DNA from: an uncultured Draconibacterium sp.
GTDB taxonomy: Bacteria > Bacteroidota > Bacteroidia > Bacteroidales > Prolixibacteraceae
Direction of reading: 5' to 3'
Assembly: GCF_963677575.1 (NCBI RefSeq)
Contig: NZ_OY782038.1
Location: 5,415,001 to 5,479,000, forward strand
DNA length: 64,000 bases
Part shown: piece by piece, positions 45,961 through 53,991 of the stretch
Layout of the letters: each line of letters opens with the position of its first letter
Numbering within the stretch: the first letter of the stretch is position 1
Notes under the pieces: generated by a model
The model's database searches: none
Told to the model about the DNA's origin: nothing
What the model saw: the letters and a program-made list of their open reading frames with translations, nothing else
Translations under genes and position numbers: made by a program

Positions 45961-46341
45961 ATGATTCCGCAACAAAGTCAATATAAGGCCCTGGTAGAAG
46001 CCCTTCTTCCCGAAGATTTATTTCGCTATTTTGAGATTGTCGATGTTAAGGTTCAGCCTTCATCAATAGATGTTTATCTGGATGAGTTAAACACTCCTCC
46101 ATTGTCGCACAAAAACGTAAAACTGGTATCGAAAGGTTTTCATTCAGCAGTTACAATCCAGGATTTTCCGATACGTAAGAAAGCTGTTTTTCTTCATGTG
46201 AGAAGGCGTAAATGGAAAGAAGAACGTACCGGGAAAATCATCAGCAACAATTGGGAAACAGCAGCAAAGGGAACGCGTTATACAAAGGATTTCGCGTCTT
46301 TTTTAAAAGGATTATTTGGACAATTACCCGATCAGCAGTAA
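45961..46341 (+). CDS. Transposase N-terminal ORF (ISL3/ISAon1 type)
   Basis: This 126-aa protein contains LVEALLPEDLFRYFEIVDVK and the basic stretch RKKAVFLHVRRRKWKEERTG, a DNA-binding N-terminal region. It overlaps the next ORF by 26 bp, the latter lying in the +1 frame. A run CTTTTTTAAAAGG (46299-46310) just upstream could permit frameshifting, though re-initiation at the TTG of the second ORF is as likely. Confidence 0.85.
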   Translation: MIPQQSQYKALVEALLPEDLFRYFEIVDVKVQPSSIDVYLDELNTPPLSHKNVKLVSKGFHSAVTIQDFPIRKKAVFLHVRRRKWKEERTGKIISNNWETAAKGTRYTKDFASFLKGLFGQLPDQQ

Positions 46342-47299
46342 CAGCCTGGATAAGTTTTTTCACATCAATGGAGAACAGTTTGGACAGCAATACAAAGAGC
46401 ACCTTAGCAATTACAATAACTGGCCAATGCGGCCTCATGCCGATGACTGGATGGTTTTCGCGCAGAATATTGGCAGCTATTTAAGCATCGATGAAACTTC
46501 GTTATCGAACGGCGAGCTTTACACGATTCTTACCAATAAAGCGGCTAAGGGTAAAAAAGGTGTACTGGTAGCTATGATCAAAGGAACCTGTGCTGAAGAT
46601 GTAGTCGAAGCTTTAAAAATCATTCCTCTCAGTGAGCGTCGTAAAGTCAGGGAAATAACCCTTGATATGGCCGGTTCGATGGGACAAATTGCCAGGCAAT
46701 GCTTTCCAAAAGCAACACGTGTTATTGATCGTTTTCATGTGCAAAAGCTTGCACTCGATGCCCTGCAGGAGATACGCATAAAACACAGGTGGGACGCCAT
46801 TGACCAAGAAACAAATGCTAAAGAGAATGCTAAATGGGACAAGAAAATTTACACCCTGTTTCGCTTTGATAATGGCGATACAAAAAAACAATTACTGGCA
46901 CGCAGCAGGTATCTTTTGTTTAAATCAGCCGACAAATGGAGTCAGTCTCAAAAACAAAGAGCCAAAATTCTTTTTGCACAATACCCCGATATTAAAAAAG
47001 CATTTGACCTAACACACGATTTAAGGATCATTTTCGCAAAAACAAAAGAGAAGGCGGTGGCGTACACAAAACTGGCACACTGGTATAATAAAGTCGCAGA
47101 CTCCGGGTTTCGCTCGTTTAACACAATATCGGCTACTATTTACACCCATTACAAGGAAATACTCAACTTCTTTGACCGGCGAAGCACCAATGCTTCAGCA
47201 GAATCTTTCAATGCTAAACTGAAAGCTTTTAGAGCAGCATTGAGAGGCGTAAGTGACATGAAATATTTTCTGTTTAGAGTAGCAAAAATTTATGCCTGA
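46316..47299 (+). CDS. Transposase catalytic ORF (ISL3 family DDE)
   Basis: This 327-aa protein has the ISL3 DDE pattern: SIDETSLSNGELYTI (first Asp), LDMAGSMGQIARQCFP...VIDRFHVQKLALDAL (second Asp region) and NASAESFNAKLKAFRAALRG (Glu). It starts at a TTG and may be made as a fusion with the upstream ORF. All catalytic landmarks are present, so the element may be active. It is the only transposase in the window. Confidence 0.9.
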   Translation: MDNYPISSNSLDKFFHINGEQFGQQYKEHLSNYNNWPMRPHADDWMVFAQNIGSYLSIDETSLSNGELYTILTNKAAKGKKGVLVAMIKGTCAEDVVEALKIIPLSERRKVREITLDMAGSMGQIARQCFPKATRVIDRFHVQKLALDALQEIRIKHRWDAIDQETNAKENAKWDKKIYTLFRFDNGDTKKQLLARSRYLLFKSADKWSQSQKQRAKILFAQYPDIKKAFDLTHDLRIIFAKTKEKAVAYTKLAHWYNKVADSGFRSFNTISATIYTHYKEILNFFDRRSTNASAESFNAKLKAFRAALRGVSDMKYFLFRVAKIYA

Positions 47300-47382
47300 A
47301 AAAGCAAATCCACCGGATTTTCAATGTGATCCGTGATCCGGTGATTAATTCAATTTTATGAATCAATCAGGCTAAAATAAAT

Positions 47383-47412
47383 AATCCGTTTTCCAAAGCC
47401 GGAAAACGGATT
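47383..47412. terminator. Perfect 12-bp hairpin beside the MITE right end
   Basis: AATCCGTTTTCC, AAAGCC and GGAAAACGGATT form a perfect stem. On the minus strand it is followed by ATTTATTTTAG. It lies about 170 bp beyond the AraC-type gene stop and may end its transcript, or that of a short RNA from the -7 box at 47484-47491. Confidence 0.6.
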
Positions 47413-47578
47413 AAGAGGGGAACTTTTTTAGGAAGGAGAATACGCTGTTTTTCTGAACAGAGTAATTTCACTTTCTTGTTTCGCAAAAGTACGTTGATGA
47501 GTTCAATTAGGCGTTCGGAGTTATAAAACTGAACCAAAAATTGCGAATTTAAAGTTCGGATTTATAAAAACCGAATAC

Positions 47579-48754
47579 TTAACCTGAAGAGCTTTTTTTA
47601 CTTGCCAGGTATTTTGCAGGTGTGGTACCTTTTGTTTTTTTGAAGGCCTCGTAAAAGGTGGTTTTTGAGTTAAAACCGGCTTCGAAGCCAATTGCGGTTA
47701 TGGTTAGTGATGAATTTGCCGGATCTTCGATTAACGATATCGCTTTTTTGATGCGGTAATTATTTACAAATTCGAAAAAATTTTGGTGAAACGATTGGTT
47801 CAATACCTGCGAAATTTGGTGGCTACTAATTCCTGTTTGGTCGGCCAAATCTTTTATACGTACTTGCGAATTAAGATATGGTTCGTATTTCTCCATATAA
47901 TCTTCTAACTTTAATTTAATTTCATCCGATTGTTCCTGGGTTAAATTCGATTTGGCATATTTTATTGCGTCAACTATATTACTACCACTTTCTAATTGAA
48001 TTTTGTCCCATTCTTCTTTAATTACTGCGGAATATTTATATGATGTCAGTGCATCGTAGCCGATTAAAACCAGGATTATCAGTTGTACAATATCGTATAT
48101 ATTATATAATTCGATATTAAAAGGTAATTCATAATATGTAAGATATACCGAAATTAATTCAAGAACATATACTATCATTCCAAGTTTTATTAAAACCTGG
48201 GTAATATAAAATCTTCTATCTTGAATATTAGAATACAGGGTTTTAATTTTTTCGTTATAGTTTCTGAATCGTAACAAAGCTGCCGCCAGAAACGAAAAAT
48301 TAACAAGCACCAAGAATATCCATTCCCATACAAAATTTTCGATATCGGATTCAAGAGTTCCAAATTGCTGATATTCTATAATCTTTTCTTCAGCAGAGTG
48401 CATATAGGTTGGAATATAGGTAAGCAGGCTTAGAACAAAAGGTAAAAACAAGTACAAATCATACTTTCCGGCTTTTAAACTCTGGTATTCCTGTCCTCTT
48501 GCATATAAATACATCATTAGTCCTACAAGTAGGTTTAATGGCTCATTGATATATAATAGGTGAGGAGCATATACGATATAACCTGTTTGCATCATAAATT
48601 CTGCGAAACAGTCGATCATTATCAGGAGAACATAGAAAACCAAGGGAAGGTACCAGTTAAGTTTTTTACAAATCCTGCATAATAGGATTAGCAAAACAAA
48701 GCCAACTCCAATTTCTGCGAGCAATATGAGATTCCATATTGTAATTTCGGGCAT
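47579..48754 (-). CDS. Membrane-anchored AraC-family regulator
   Basis: This 391-aa protein has about seven TM helices in its first ~230 residues (LILLAEIGVGFVLLILLC, LPLVFYVLLIMIDCFAEFMM, FVLSLLTYIPTYMHS, VQLIILVLIGYDAL). The C-terminal AraC double helix-turn-helix includes IKDLADQTGISSHQISQVLN, NYRIKKAISLIEDP and TITAIGFEAGFNSKTTFYEA. The layout implies a receptor that senses through the membrane domain and binds DNA directly. The regulated genes are not evident, since no co-directional target lies next to it. Confidence 0.88.
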   Translation of the reverse strand: MPEITIWNLILLAEIGVGFVLLILLCRICKKLNWYLPLVFYVLLIMIDCFAEFMMQTGYIVYAPHLLYINEPLNLLVGLMMYLYARGQEYQSLKAGKYDLYLFLPFVLSLLTYIPTYMHSAEEKIIEYQQFGTLESDIENFVWEWIFLVLVNFSFLAAALLRFRNYNEKIKTLYSNIQDRRFYITQVLIKLGMIVYVLELISVYLTYYELPFNIELYNIYDIVQLIILVLIGYDALTSYKYSAVIKEEWDKIQLESGSNIVDAIKYAKSNLTQEQSDEIKLKLEDYMEKYEPYLNSQVRIKDLADQTGISSHQISQVLNQSFHQNFFEFVNNYRIKKAISLIEDPANSSLTITAIGFEAGFNSKTTFYEAFKKTKGTTPAKYLASKKSSSG

Positions 48755-48915
48755 AACAGGTTATTTTGACAAAAACAATTTAAAACTAATAAAATTAGGC
48801 AACTACATACGTTAACGAATTGTAAAAAATATGCTCACAAATATTCAACGACAGTAAATTGACTTTATAATTTTTTTTTAGTTTAAATGGTGTTATTGAA
48901 TTTTGGAAAAAAGGA

Positions 48916-48947
48916 GCAAAAAAAAAGTCCGGCAAAACCGAACTTTT
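48916..48947 (-). terminator. Terminator of the cold-shock gene
   Basis: On the minus strand AAAAGTTCGG and CCGGACTTTT pair (one mismatch) around TTTTG, followed by a T-run. Confidence 0.82.
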
Positions 48948-48966
48948 CATCAAAGCAATATAATAA

Positions 48967-49158
48967 CTATACTAGTTTTACATTTACTGCGTTCAGACCT
49001 TTTTTACCTTCTTCAAGGTCAAAAGTTACTTCGTCATTTTCTTGAATTTCATCTTTACATCCACTTACATGAACGAAATACTCTTTTGTTGATTCTGCAT
49101 CTTTAATGAAACCAAAACCTTTGGTGTCGTTAAAGAATTTTACTGTTCCTTTATTCAT
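48967..49158 (-). CDS. Cold-shock domain protein
   Basis: This 63-aa protein is a complete CSD with RNP1 (KGFGFI) and RNP2 (YFVHVSG): GTVKFFNDTKGFGFIKD then EGKKGLNAVNVKLV. It binds single-stranded RNA/DNA and acts as an RNA chaperone. It stands alone between a regulator and a hypothetical gene, with its own terminator. The upstream 170 bp is AT-rich, as is common for csp leaders, but I could not define a thermosensing fold. Confidence 0.93.
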   Translation of the reverse strand: MNKGTVKFFNDTKGFGFIKDAESTKEYFVHVSGCKDEIQENDEVTFDLEEGKKGLNAVNVKLV

Positions 49159-49327
49159 TTTATTCTTAAAAAAATTATGAGCGCAAGCTACAATAATTTT
49201 TTGAAAATAAATAACATAAATTACGGCTGTTAACTTTTTAGTAGTATTCTGCAGGTAAATTCCCTAAAAACATTGTCATAATCAGGTTTTTAGACACTTA
49301 ATCTTCTCAACCTTAAAGCTGAAAAGA

Positions 49328-50092
49328 TTAAAAATGTTGTTCCAATGCTGATCTCCACCACGAGAAATAGGTGCTTTCAAGTTCGTGCTGATCAGGAAAC
49401 GGATAGAATTTGAAGTTCTCCTTTCCGCCAATAAAAAATCCATCTTCAATGGTTCGGTAGGGGAGTTCGCTTTGCCTCACCCGTAAAACCGTTTTTGTCA
49501 GTCTTTCGTCCGATTGGTGAAGTTTGATCAAACATTCCCTTAAATGTGCCGGATTACGATACGGCAAATTTTTTATCGGAAGCAAAGGATCGTTTGCCAG
49601 GTCGTTTAACTGAAGTTCAACAAAGAATAATTTCGGCACAGAAACCGGTTTTGAAGTATCGGTTAAAAATTTGATGAACTCAGGCGGACTTAGTTTGCTG
49701 GCTACCATGGTTGAAAATGGATTGTATTGCTGGTACAGGTGAATGTCCTTTTTCTCCGATGGTTGATATTCGGCATCTGAGATCTCGAGCACTTTGCCAT
49801 CGTCGGTTACCAGGAAAAGTTTCAAAAGTGCTTCCAGCGGAATAGTTTCAAAAACGCGGTAAATGGAAAGATATACCGAACGTTTTGGTTCTCCATTTTC
49901 GTATGGAATAAGTTTCTTATTCACATAATTTTCCGGCAATTCTGTTTTGTTTGGATCGATTTCGAAGAAGACCGATTGCGAGCGCAGGTTTTTCTTCGTG
50001 CCAACAGCCATATAGTTACCAAATTCGTGGGGACGTAAATGTGAAACGATCAACGATTCGGGAGTAGCTACAAGGTAGTAATGTTTTTCCAT
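49328..50092 (-). CDS. Conserved-looking hypothetical protein
   Basis: This 254-aa soluble protein has no signal peptide or TM segment: MEKHYYLVATPESLIVSHLR, FGNYMAVGTKKNLRSQSVFF, and a C-terminus with ENFKFYPFPDQHELESTYF. It looks mixed alpha/beta with many conserved-type aromatic and proline residues, but I do not recognise a family. It lies between the cold-shock gene and a divergently transcribed lipoprotein, with no obvious partner. The frame is complete and its codon use resembles its neighbours. Confidence 0.65.
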   Translation of the reverse strand: MEKHYYLVATPESLIVSHLRPHEFGNYMAVGTKKNLRSQSVFFEIDPNKTELPENYVNKKLIPYENGEPKRSVYLSIYRVFETIPLEALLKLFLVTDDGKVLEISDAEYQPSEKKDIHLYQQYNPFSTMVASKLSPPEFIKFLTDTSKPVSVPKLFFVELQLNDLANDPLLPIKNLPYRNPAHLRECLIKLHQSDERLTKTVLRVRQSELPYRTIEDGFFIGGKENFKFYPFPDQHELESTYFSWWRSALEQHF

Positions 50093-50361
50093 GACGATAT
50101 CTTTTAAGTTTAACGACAGGAAATCATGTAATAAAAGAACAATGGTTTTCTGAACGTATATTTCGTTTTTGTGTACGTAATTTTGGAGGCAGGGTTTTTC
50201 CGAATTTTAAAAACAATGAGTGCAAAACTGGCTATGACTTAATATGAAAAAATAAGTACAAACTACTTTGCATTCAAATGTTTGATAATATTATCGTATT
50301 ATGACCAATTAAAGCAATGAAAGATTATCTTTAATAACTAATAAAACTCAAAGTCGCTGTT

Positions 50362-51093
50362 ATGAAAGGTTGGATTTACTGTATATCTGCTGCTCTGTTG
50401 CTACTGTTTTCTTGTAACTCGGAACAGAAAAAGGATGCTTCTCAAAAGACTAGCGAGGAGGGTAGCGGTTTGGAAATCGTTAAAAGGCCTTTTCGAAATT
50501 CAGAGCAGATTGAATACGAAATATCGGTTGTAAAAGGAACCGCGATAAAACACGGCATCCAGAAACGCTATTACCTGCACGGAAGTTTATATTCAACTAT
50601 CCCGTACATTGCCGGCAAAAAGCAGGGCGTAGCTTACACCTATTACAAGGCCTCGTTAGATAGCGAACCGCAAATTTGGAAAGAACAACCCTACGAAGAA
50701 GATGAGTTAAACGGTACCTGCAAGCGCTATCACCGAGATGGAACACTACAAGCCGAATACGATTATAAAAACGGTTTGCGCGCTATCGGTTTAAACGAAT
50801 ACTCCGAATCAGGGAAAGCCATCGATCCGCCCAAGTTATTGCTTACAAAACACCGTATCTCAACCGGATACTTAATTGAAGCCCGTTTAAGCGAAGAATA
50901 TGATAATGTAGATTATTATATCGGCGATTTGCTTGAAGGTAAATATATGTCTAAAAAGATGAAAGCCCTGCAAACAAGAAACGATGTAGGCGAAATTATT
51001 ATTTCGCAAACCAGTGGAACAATCACAATTACAGCTGAATATTCCACCCGCTACCGCAACAGGGGAGTGGTTTCAAAGTCAATTAACCTTTAG
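50362..51093 (+). CDS. Lipoprotein with MORN/YwqK-like repeats
   Basis: This 243-aa protein has a lipoprotein signal (AALLLLFSCNSEQKKD). Short MORN-like units follow: IKHGIQKRYYLHGSLYSTIP, GKKQGVAYTYY and LNGTCKRYHRDGTLQAEYDY. These recall the YwqK-type fold, a name that includes "antitoxin" but here probably only reflects shape. It should sit in the envelope. The stop codon TAG is also the start of a 21-bp repeat array. Confidence 0.72.
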   Translation: MKGWIYCISAALLLLFSCNSEQKKDASQKTSEEGSGLEIVKRPFRNSEQIEYEISVVKGTAIKHGIQKRYYLHGSLYSTIPYIAGKKQGVAYTYYKASLDSEPQIWKEQPYEEDELNGTCKRYHRDGTLQAEYDYKNGLRAIGLNEYSESGKAIDPPKLLLTKHRISTGYLIEARLSEEYDNVDYYIGDLLEGKYMSKKMKALQTRNDVGEIIISQTSGTITITAEYSTRYRNRGVVSKSINL

Positions 51094-51237
51094 AGAGATT
51101 TCAAACAAGCACTACTTCAACTCAAACAATAACCACTTCAACTCAAAAAACGAGTGCTTGAAGTCAAGAAATGACTTCCTCAGATAAAGAAATGGCTACT
51201 TCAAGTCGAGAAATAAGTACTTCAAGTTGAGAAATTT
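51091..51237. repeat. Degenerate 21-bp tandem repeat array, 7 units
   Basis: Seven units of exactly 21 bp start at 51091, 51112, 51133, 51154, 51175, 51196 and 51217. The better-preserved ones share CTACTTCAAGT and GAGAAATAA. The first unit includes the stop codon of the lipoprotein gene. The unit sequence differs from the array at 20275, but the period is the same. Confidence 0.85.
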
Positions 51238-51289
51238 ACCACAACTAGCCCTTCGTTGCAAACAGGGGGCAGGAAAAGGTGTAAGTATT

Positions 51290-51318
51290 TCTGCGAAAAT
51301 CTGCGTAATCTGCGTGAA
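51290..51318. repeat. Three TCTGCG units in tandem
   Basis: TCTGCGAAAA, TCTGCGTAA and TCTGCGTGAA follow one another between the 21-bp array and the nqr terminator. Similar TCTGCG runs occur in intergenic DNA of many bacteria; no function is assigned. Confidence 0.6.
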
Positions 51319-51340
51319 ACCGTAGTTGGGGGAAGGCATT

Positions 51341-51375
51341 AAAAAAGCCACTTCCTCAAAAAGAGAAGTGGCTTT
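51341..51375 (-). terminator. Terminator of the nqr operon
   Basis: On the minus strand AAAGCCACTTCTC pairs with GGAAGTGGCTTT, followed by T residues. It lies 32 bp beyond the nqrF stop. Confidence 0.88.
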
Positions 51376-51406
51376 GAAATATCTTAGTTTAATAACTTCG
51401 ATTAGG

Positions 51407-52678
51407 TTACGATCCAAAATCGTCGAACAATACGTTTTCGTCGGGTACGCCCATATCGTAAAGCATTTTCTGAACGGCGTCGTTCATCATTGGTGGTCCA
51501 CACATGTAGAAATCGATTTCTTCAGGTTCTTCATGCTGACTCAGGTAGTTATCGTGAATTACCTGGTGAACGAATCCTGTCTTATATTCAACTCCCAATT
51601 TATCGGCTTCAGGATCTTCACGGTCGAGTGCCAAATGGAACTCAAAATTAGGGAAGTTTTTCTCAATTTCTCTAAACTGATCGTAGTAGAAAACTTCTTT
51701 CCACGAACGTGCTCCGTACCAGAAAGTAACTTTCTTTTCCGATTCTTTGATCGTATGGAACAAGTGGAATAAATGCGAGCGCATTGGCGCCATACCTGCA
51801 CCACCACCTACGAACATCATTTCGCTGTCGTTGTCTTTCAGGAAAAATTCTCCGTAAGGACCTGATACGGTTACTTTGTCGCCTGGTTTCAGGTTAAAGA
51901 TGTATGATGAACAAATACCTGGATTTACTTTCTTAAATCCGTTATTTGCGCGATCGAACGGTGGAGTTGCAATACGAATATTCAACATTACAATGTTACC
52001 CTCGGCAGGGTGGTTAGCCATTGAATAGGCACGGAATGTTGGTTCCGGGTTTTTCATCTTCAGGTCGAACATGCCGAATTTTTCCCACTCTTCGCGGTAT
52101 TCTTCTTCAATATCCATGTCCTTAAAGTCTACGTCAACTTTAGGTACATCAATCTGGATATATCCACCTGATTTGAAATCAAGCGTTTCGCCTTCAGGTA
52201 ATTTAACCACAAATTCTTTGATGAAAGTAGCCACGTTGTGGTTCGATACCACTTCGCATTCCCACTTCTTAACACCAAGTACTTCTTGTGGAATTTTAAT
52301 TCCCATGTCTTCTTTTACTTTTACCTGGCAAGCCAAACGCCAATTGTCGTTTTGCTCTTTGCGGGTAAAGTAACCGGTTTCGGTAGGCAGAATTGAGCCG
52401 CCACCTTCTACAACCTGGCAACGACACATTGCACAGGTTCCACCACCACCACATGCCGATGGGAGAAGAATTTTGTTGTTTCCAAGTGTCGATAACAGTG
52501 TATTTCCCGGTTCAGTTTCAATTTCCAGATCGCCTTCGTTAATGCTAAGCTTAACACTTCCTGATGGAGTAAGTTTCTTTTTGGCGAACAAAAGTATGGC
52601 CACCAACAGAATAATTACGCCCAGAAATACAGCAACACTGGTTATAATTACGGTTGTTTGTACTGACAATAATATCAT
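51407..52678 (-). CDS. nqrF: Na+-NQR subunit F, NADH dehydrogenase
   Basis: This 423-aa protein has an N-terminal TM helix (VIITSVAVFLGVIILLVAIL) and a [2Fe-2S] ferredoxin domain with Cys pattern SACGGGGTCAMCRCQ plus a distant ACQV. The ferredoxin-reductase module has FAD motif FRAYSMANHP and NAD-binding MFVGGGAGMAPMRSHL, ending in CGPPMMNDAV and FDDFGS. It takes electrons from NADH into the complex. It is the last gene of nqrABCDEF, with the operon terminator just after it. Confidence 0.97.
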   Translation of the reverse strand: MILLSVQTTVIITSVAVFLGVIILLVAILLFAKKKLTPSGSVKLSINEGDLEIETEPGNTLLSTLGNNKILLPSACGGGGTCAMCRCQVVEGGGSILPTETGYFTRKEQNDNWRLACQVKVKEDMGIKIPQEVLGVKKWECEVVSNHNVATFIKEFVVKLPEGETLDFKSGGYIQIDVPKVDVDFKDMDIEEEYREEWEKFGMFDLKMKNPEPTFRAYSMANHPAEGNIVMLNIRIATPPFDRANNGFKKVNPGICSSYIFNLKPGDKVTVSGPYGEFFLKDNDSEMMFVGGGAGMAPMRSHLFHLFHTIKESEKKVTFWYGARSWKEVFYYDQFREIEKNFPNFEFHLALDREDPEADKLGVEYKTGFVHQVIHDNYLSQHEEPEEIDFYMCGPPMMNDAVQKMLYDMGVPDENVLFDDFGS

Positions 52679-52699
52679 CTTGCTAATTGTTTTTTAATT

Positions 52700-53317
52700 C
52701 TACAATTTAATTCCGCCGAATCCCATAAATGCCAATCCCATCAAACCGGTTACAATAAATGTAATACCCAGACCGCGTAACGGTCCCGGAATGCTTGAGT
52801 ATTCGATCTTTTCCCTGATAGCAGCAATACCAACGATTGCCAGCAACCAGCCAACGCCCGATCCTAAACCGTAAACGGTAGCTTCGCCAACGTTAACAAA
52901 AGCTTTTTGCTGAAGGAATAACGATCCTCCAAGGATTGCACAGTTTACTGCAATAAGCGGAAGGAAAATACCCAGCTGGTTGTACAGATCCGGAGTAAAT
53001 TTCTCAACAATCATTTCCACCAACTGAACCATTGATGCAATGATGGCAATAAACATGATGAAGCGTAAGAAACTAAGGTCAACAGTGGCAAAGCTTTCAC
53101 CTAACCAGCTTAAAGCACCTTCGTTTAATACAAATTTCTCTAACAGGTAGTTAACCGGTACCGTAATTCCTAACACAAAAACTACAGCAATTCCTAAACC
53201 GGTTGCAGTACTTACTTTTTTCGAAACAGCCAAATAAGAGCACATCCCGAAGAAGTACGCAAATACCATGTTCTCAATAAAAATTGACTTAACAAATATA
53301 TTAATCAGATTTTCCAT
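52700..53317 (-). CDS. nqrE: Na+-NQR subunit E
   Basis: This 205-aa membrane protein has six TM helices: NIFVKSIFIENMVFAYFFGM, FIMFIAIIASMVQLVEMIVE, FLPLIAVNCAILGGSLFLQQ and GITFIVTGLMGLAFMGF. It is homologous to NqrD and RnfA/E, with Cys residues near helices that hold the shared iron centre (MCSYLA, NCAIL). It lies between nqrD (25-bp gap) and nqrF. Confidence 0.96.
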   Translation of the reverse strand: MENLINIFVKSIFIENMVFAYFFGMCSYLAVSKKVSTATGLGIAVVFVLGITVPVNYLLEKFVLNEGALSWLGESFATVDLSFLRFIMFIAIIASMVQLVEMIVEKFTPDLYNQLGIFLPLIAVNCAILGGSLFLQQKAFVNVGEATVYGLGSGVGWLLAIVGIAAIREKIEYSSIPGPLRGLGITFIVTGLMGLAFMGFGGIKL

Positions 53318-53341
53318 TTGAATTTTGTTTTTGCGTTACAA

Positions 53342-53986
53342 TTAATCTTCGATTAGTTTGGTGTTACGGCTGCGCTGAACCCAGATAATTACACCAACAA
53401 CAATAAGTGCCATTGGAGAAAGTACCATCAATCCGTTGTTTTCGTAAAAACCACCGTTAACAATGTACCAGCTGTCAGGAATAATTTGGTAGCCCAACAA
53501 CGAGCCTGATCCTAATAATTCGCGGAAGAAACCAACTACTATAAGAATAAAACCGTAACCGGCTGCGTTTCCAATTCCATCGAGGAACGATTGCCATGGA
53601 CGGTTACCCAAAGCAAATGCTTCAAGGCGGCCCATCAGAATACAGTTGGTAATAATCAATCCAACAAATACCGAAAGTTGCTTACTTACGTCGTACACAT
53701 AGGCACGAAGTACCTGGTCAACCAAAATAACCAGTGCAGCAATAATTACAAGTTGTACTATAATTCGGATACGGTTTGGAATTGTATTTCGTAACATCGA
53801 AACAATAACGTTTGCCAGGGCAAGAACAGCCATAACAGAGATCGTCATTACAATTGCAGGTTTAAGCTGAGCTGTAACCGCAAGTGCCGAGCAAATTCCT
53901 AATACCTGTACGGTAATTGGGTTACTGTCGTTTAACGGATCCGACAGTAATTTTAAATTTTTCTTTGAAAATAATGGTTCGCTCAT
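53342..53986 (-). CDS. nqrD: Na+-NQR subunit D
   Basis: This 214-aa membrane protein has helices TVQVLGICSALAVTAQLKPA, VFVGLIITNCILMGRLEAFA and ALGNRPWQSFLDGIGNAAGY. With NqrE it forms the Cys-coordinated iron site (ICSAL, NCILM). It starts 6 bp after nqrC. Confidence 0.96.
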   Translation of the reverse strand: MSEPLFSKKNLKLLSDPLNDSNPITVQVLGICSALAVTAQLKPAIVMTISVMAVLALANVIVSMLRNTIPNRIRIIVQLVIIAALVILVDQVLRAYVYDVSKQLSVFVGLIITNCILMGRLEAFALGNRPWQSFLDGIGNAAGYGFILIVVGFFRELLGSGSLLGYQIIPDSWYIVNGGFYENNGLMVLSPMALIVVGVIIWVQRSRNTKLIED

Positions 53987-53991
53987 CTTTC

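Larger units (their letters stand above)
45892..47339 (+). mobile_element. ISL3-type insertion sequence (ISAon1-like), 1448 bp
   Basis: The inverted repeats are left GGATCACATTGAAAA (45892-45906) and right TTTTCAATGTGATCC (47318-47332); the right end carries an extra GTGATCC copy (47333-47339). An 8-bp target duplication GGTGATTA flanks the element (45884-45891 and 47340-47347), the size known for ISL3 elements. Two overlapping ORFs encode the transposase. The intact ends and duplication suggest recent insertion. The host site is MITE copy B. Confidence 0.88.
45773..47371. repeat. MITE-like element, copy B, interrupted by the ISL3-type IS
   Basis: Left part 45773-45891 (CCTGAAAGATTCATTAAAT...) and right part 47348-47371 (ending ...TGAATCAATCAGG) join, after removing the IS and one target copy, into a sequence colinear with copy A at 43145. 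CTAA again flanks both sides. Copy A has about 37 bp more in its middle, so the two are diverged copies of one family in the same orientation. Confidence 0.75.

Noticed and set aside
43145..47371. One composite transposon bounded by the two MITE copies
   Set aside because: The copies are in the same orientation, each has its own CTAA flanks, and the genes between (CNNM, DUF5009) look like ordinary chromosomal genes.
50362..51093. Antitoxin role for the YwqK-like lipoprotein
   Set aside because: The label reflects MORN-like repeats only; the protein is a lipoprotein with no toxin gene nearby.
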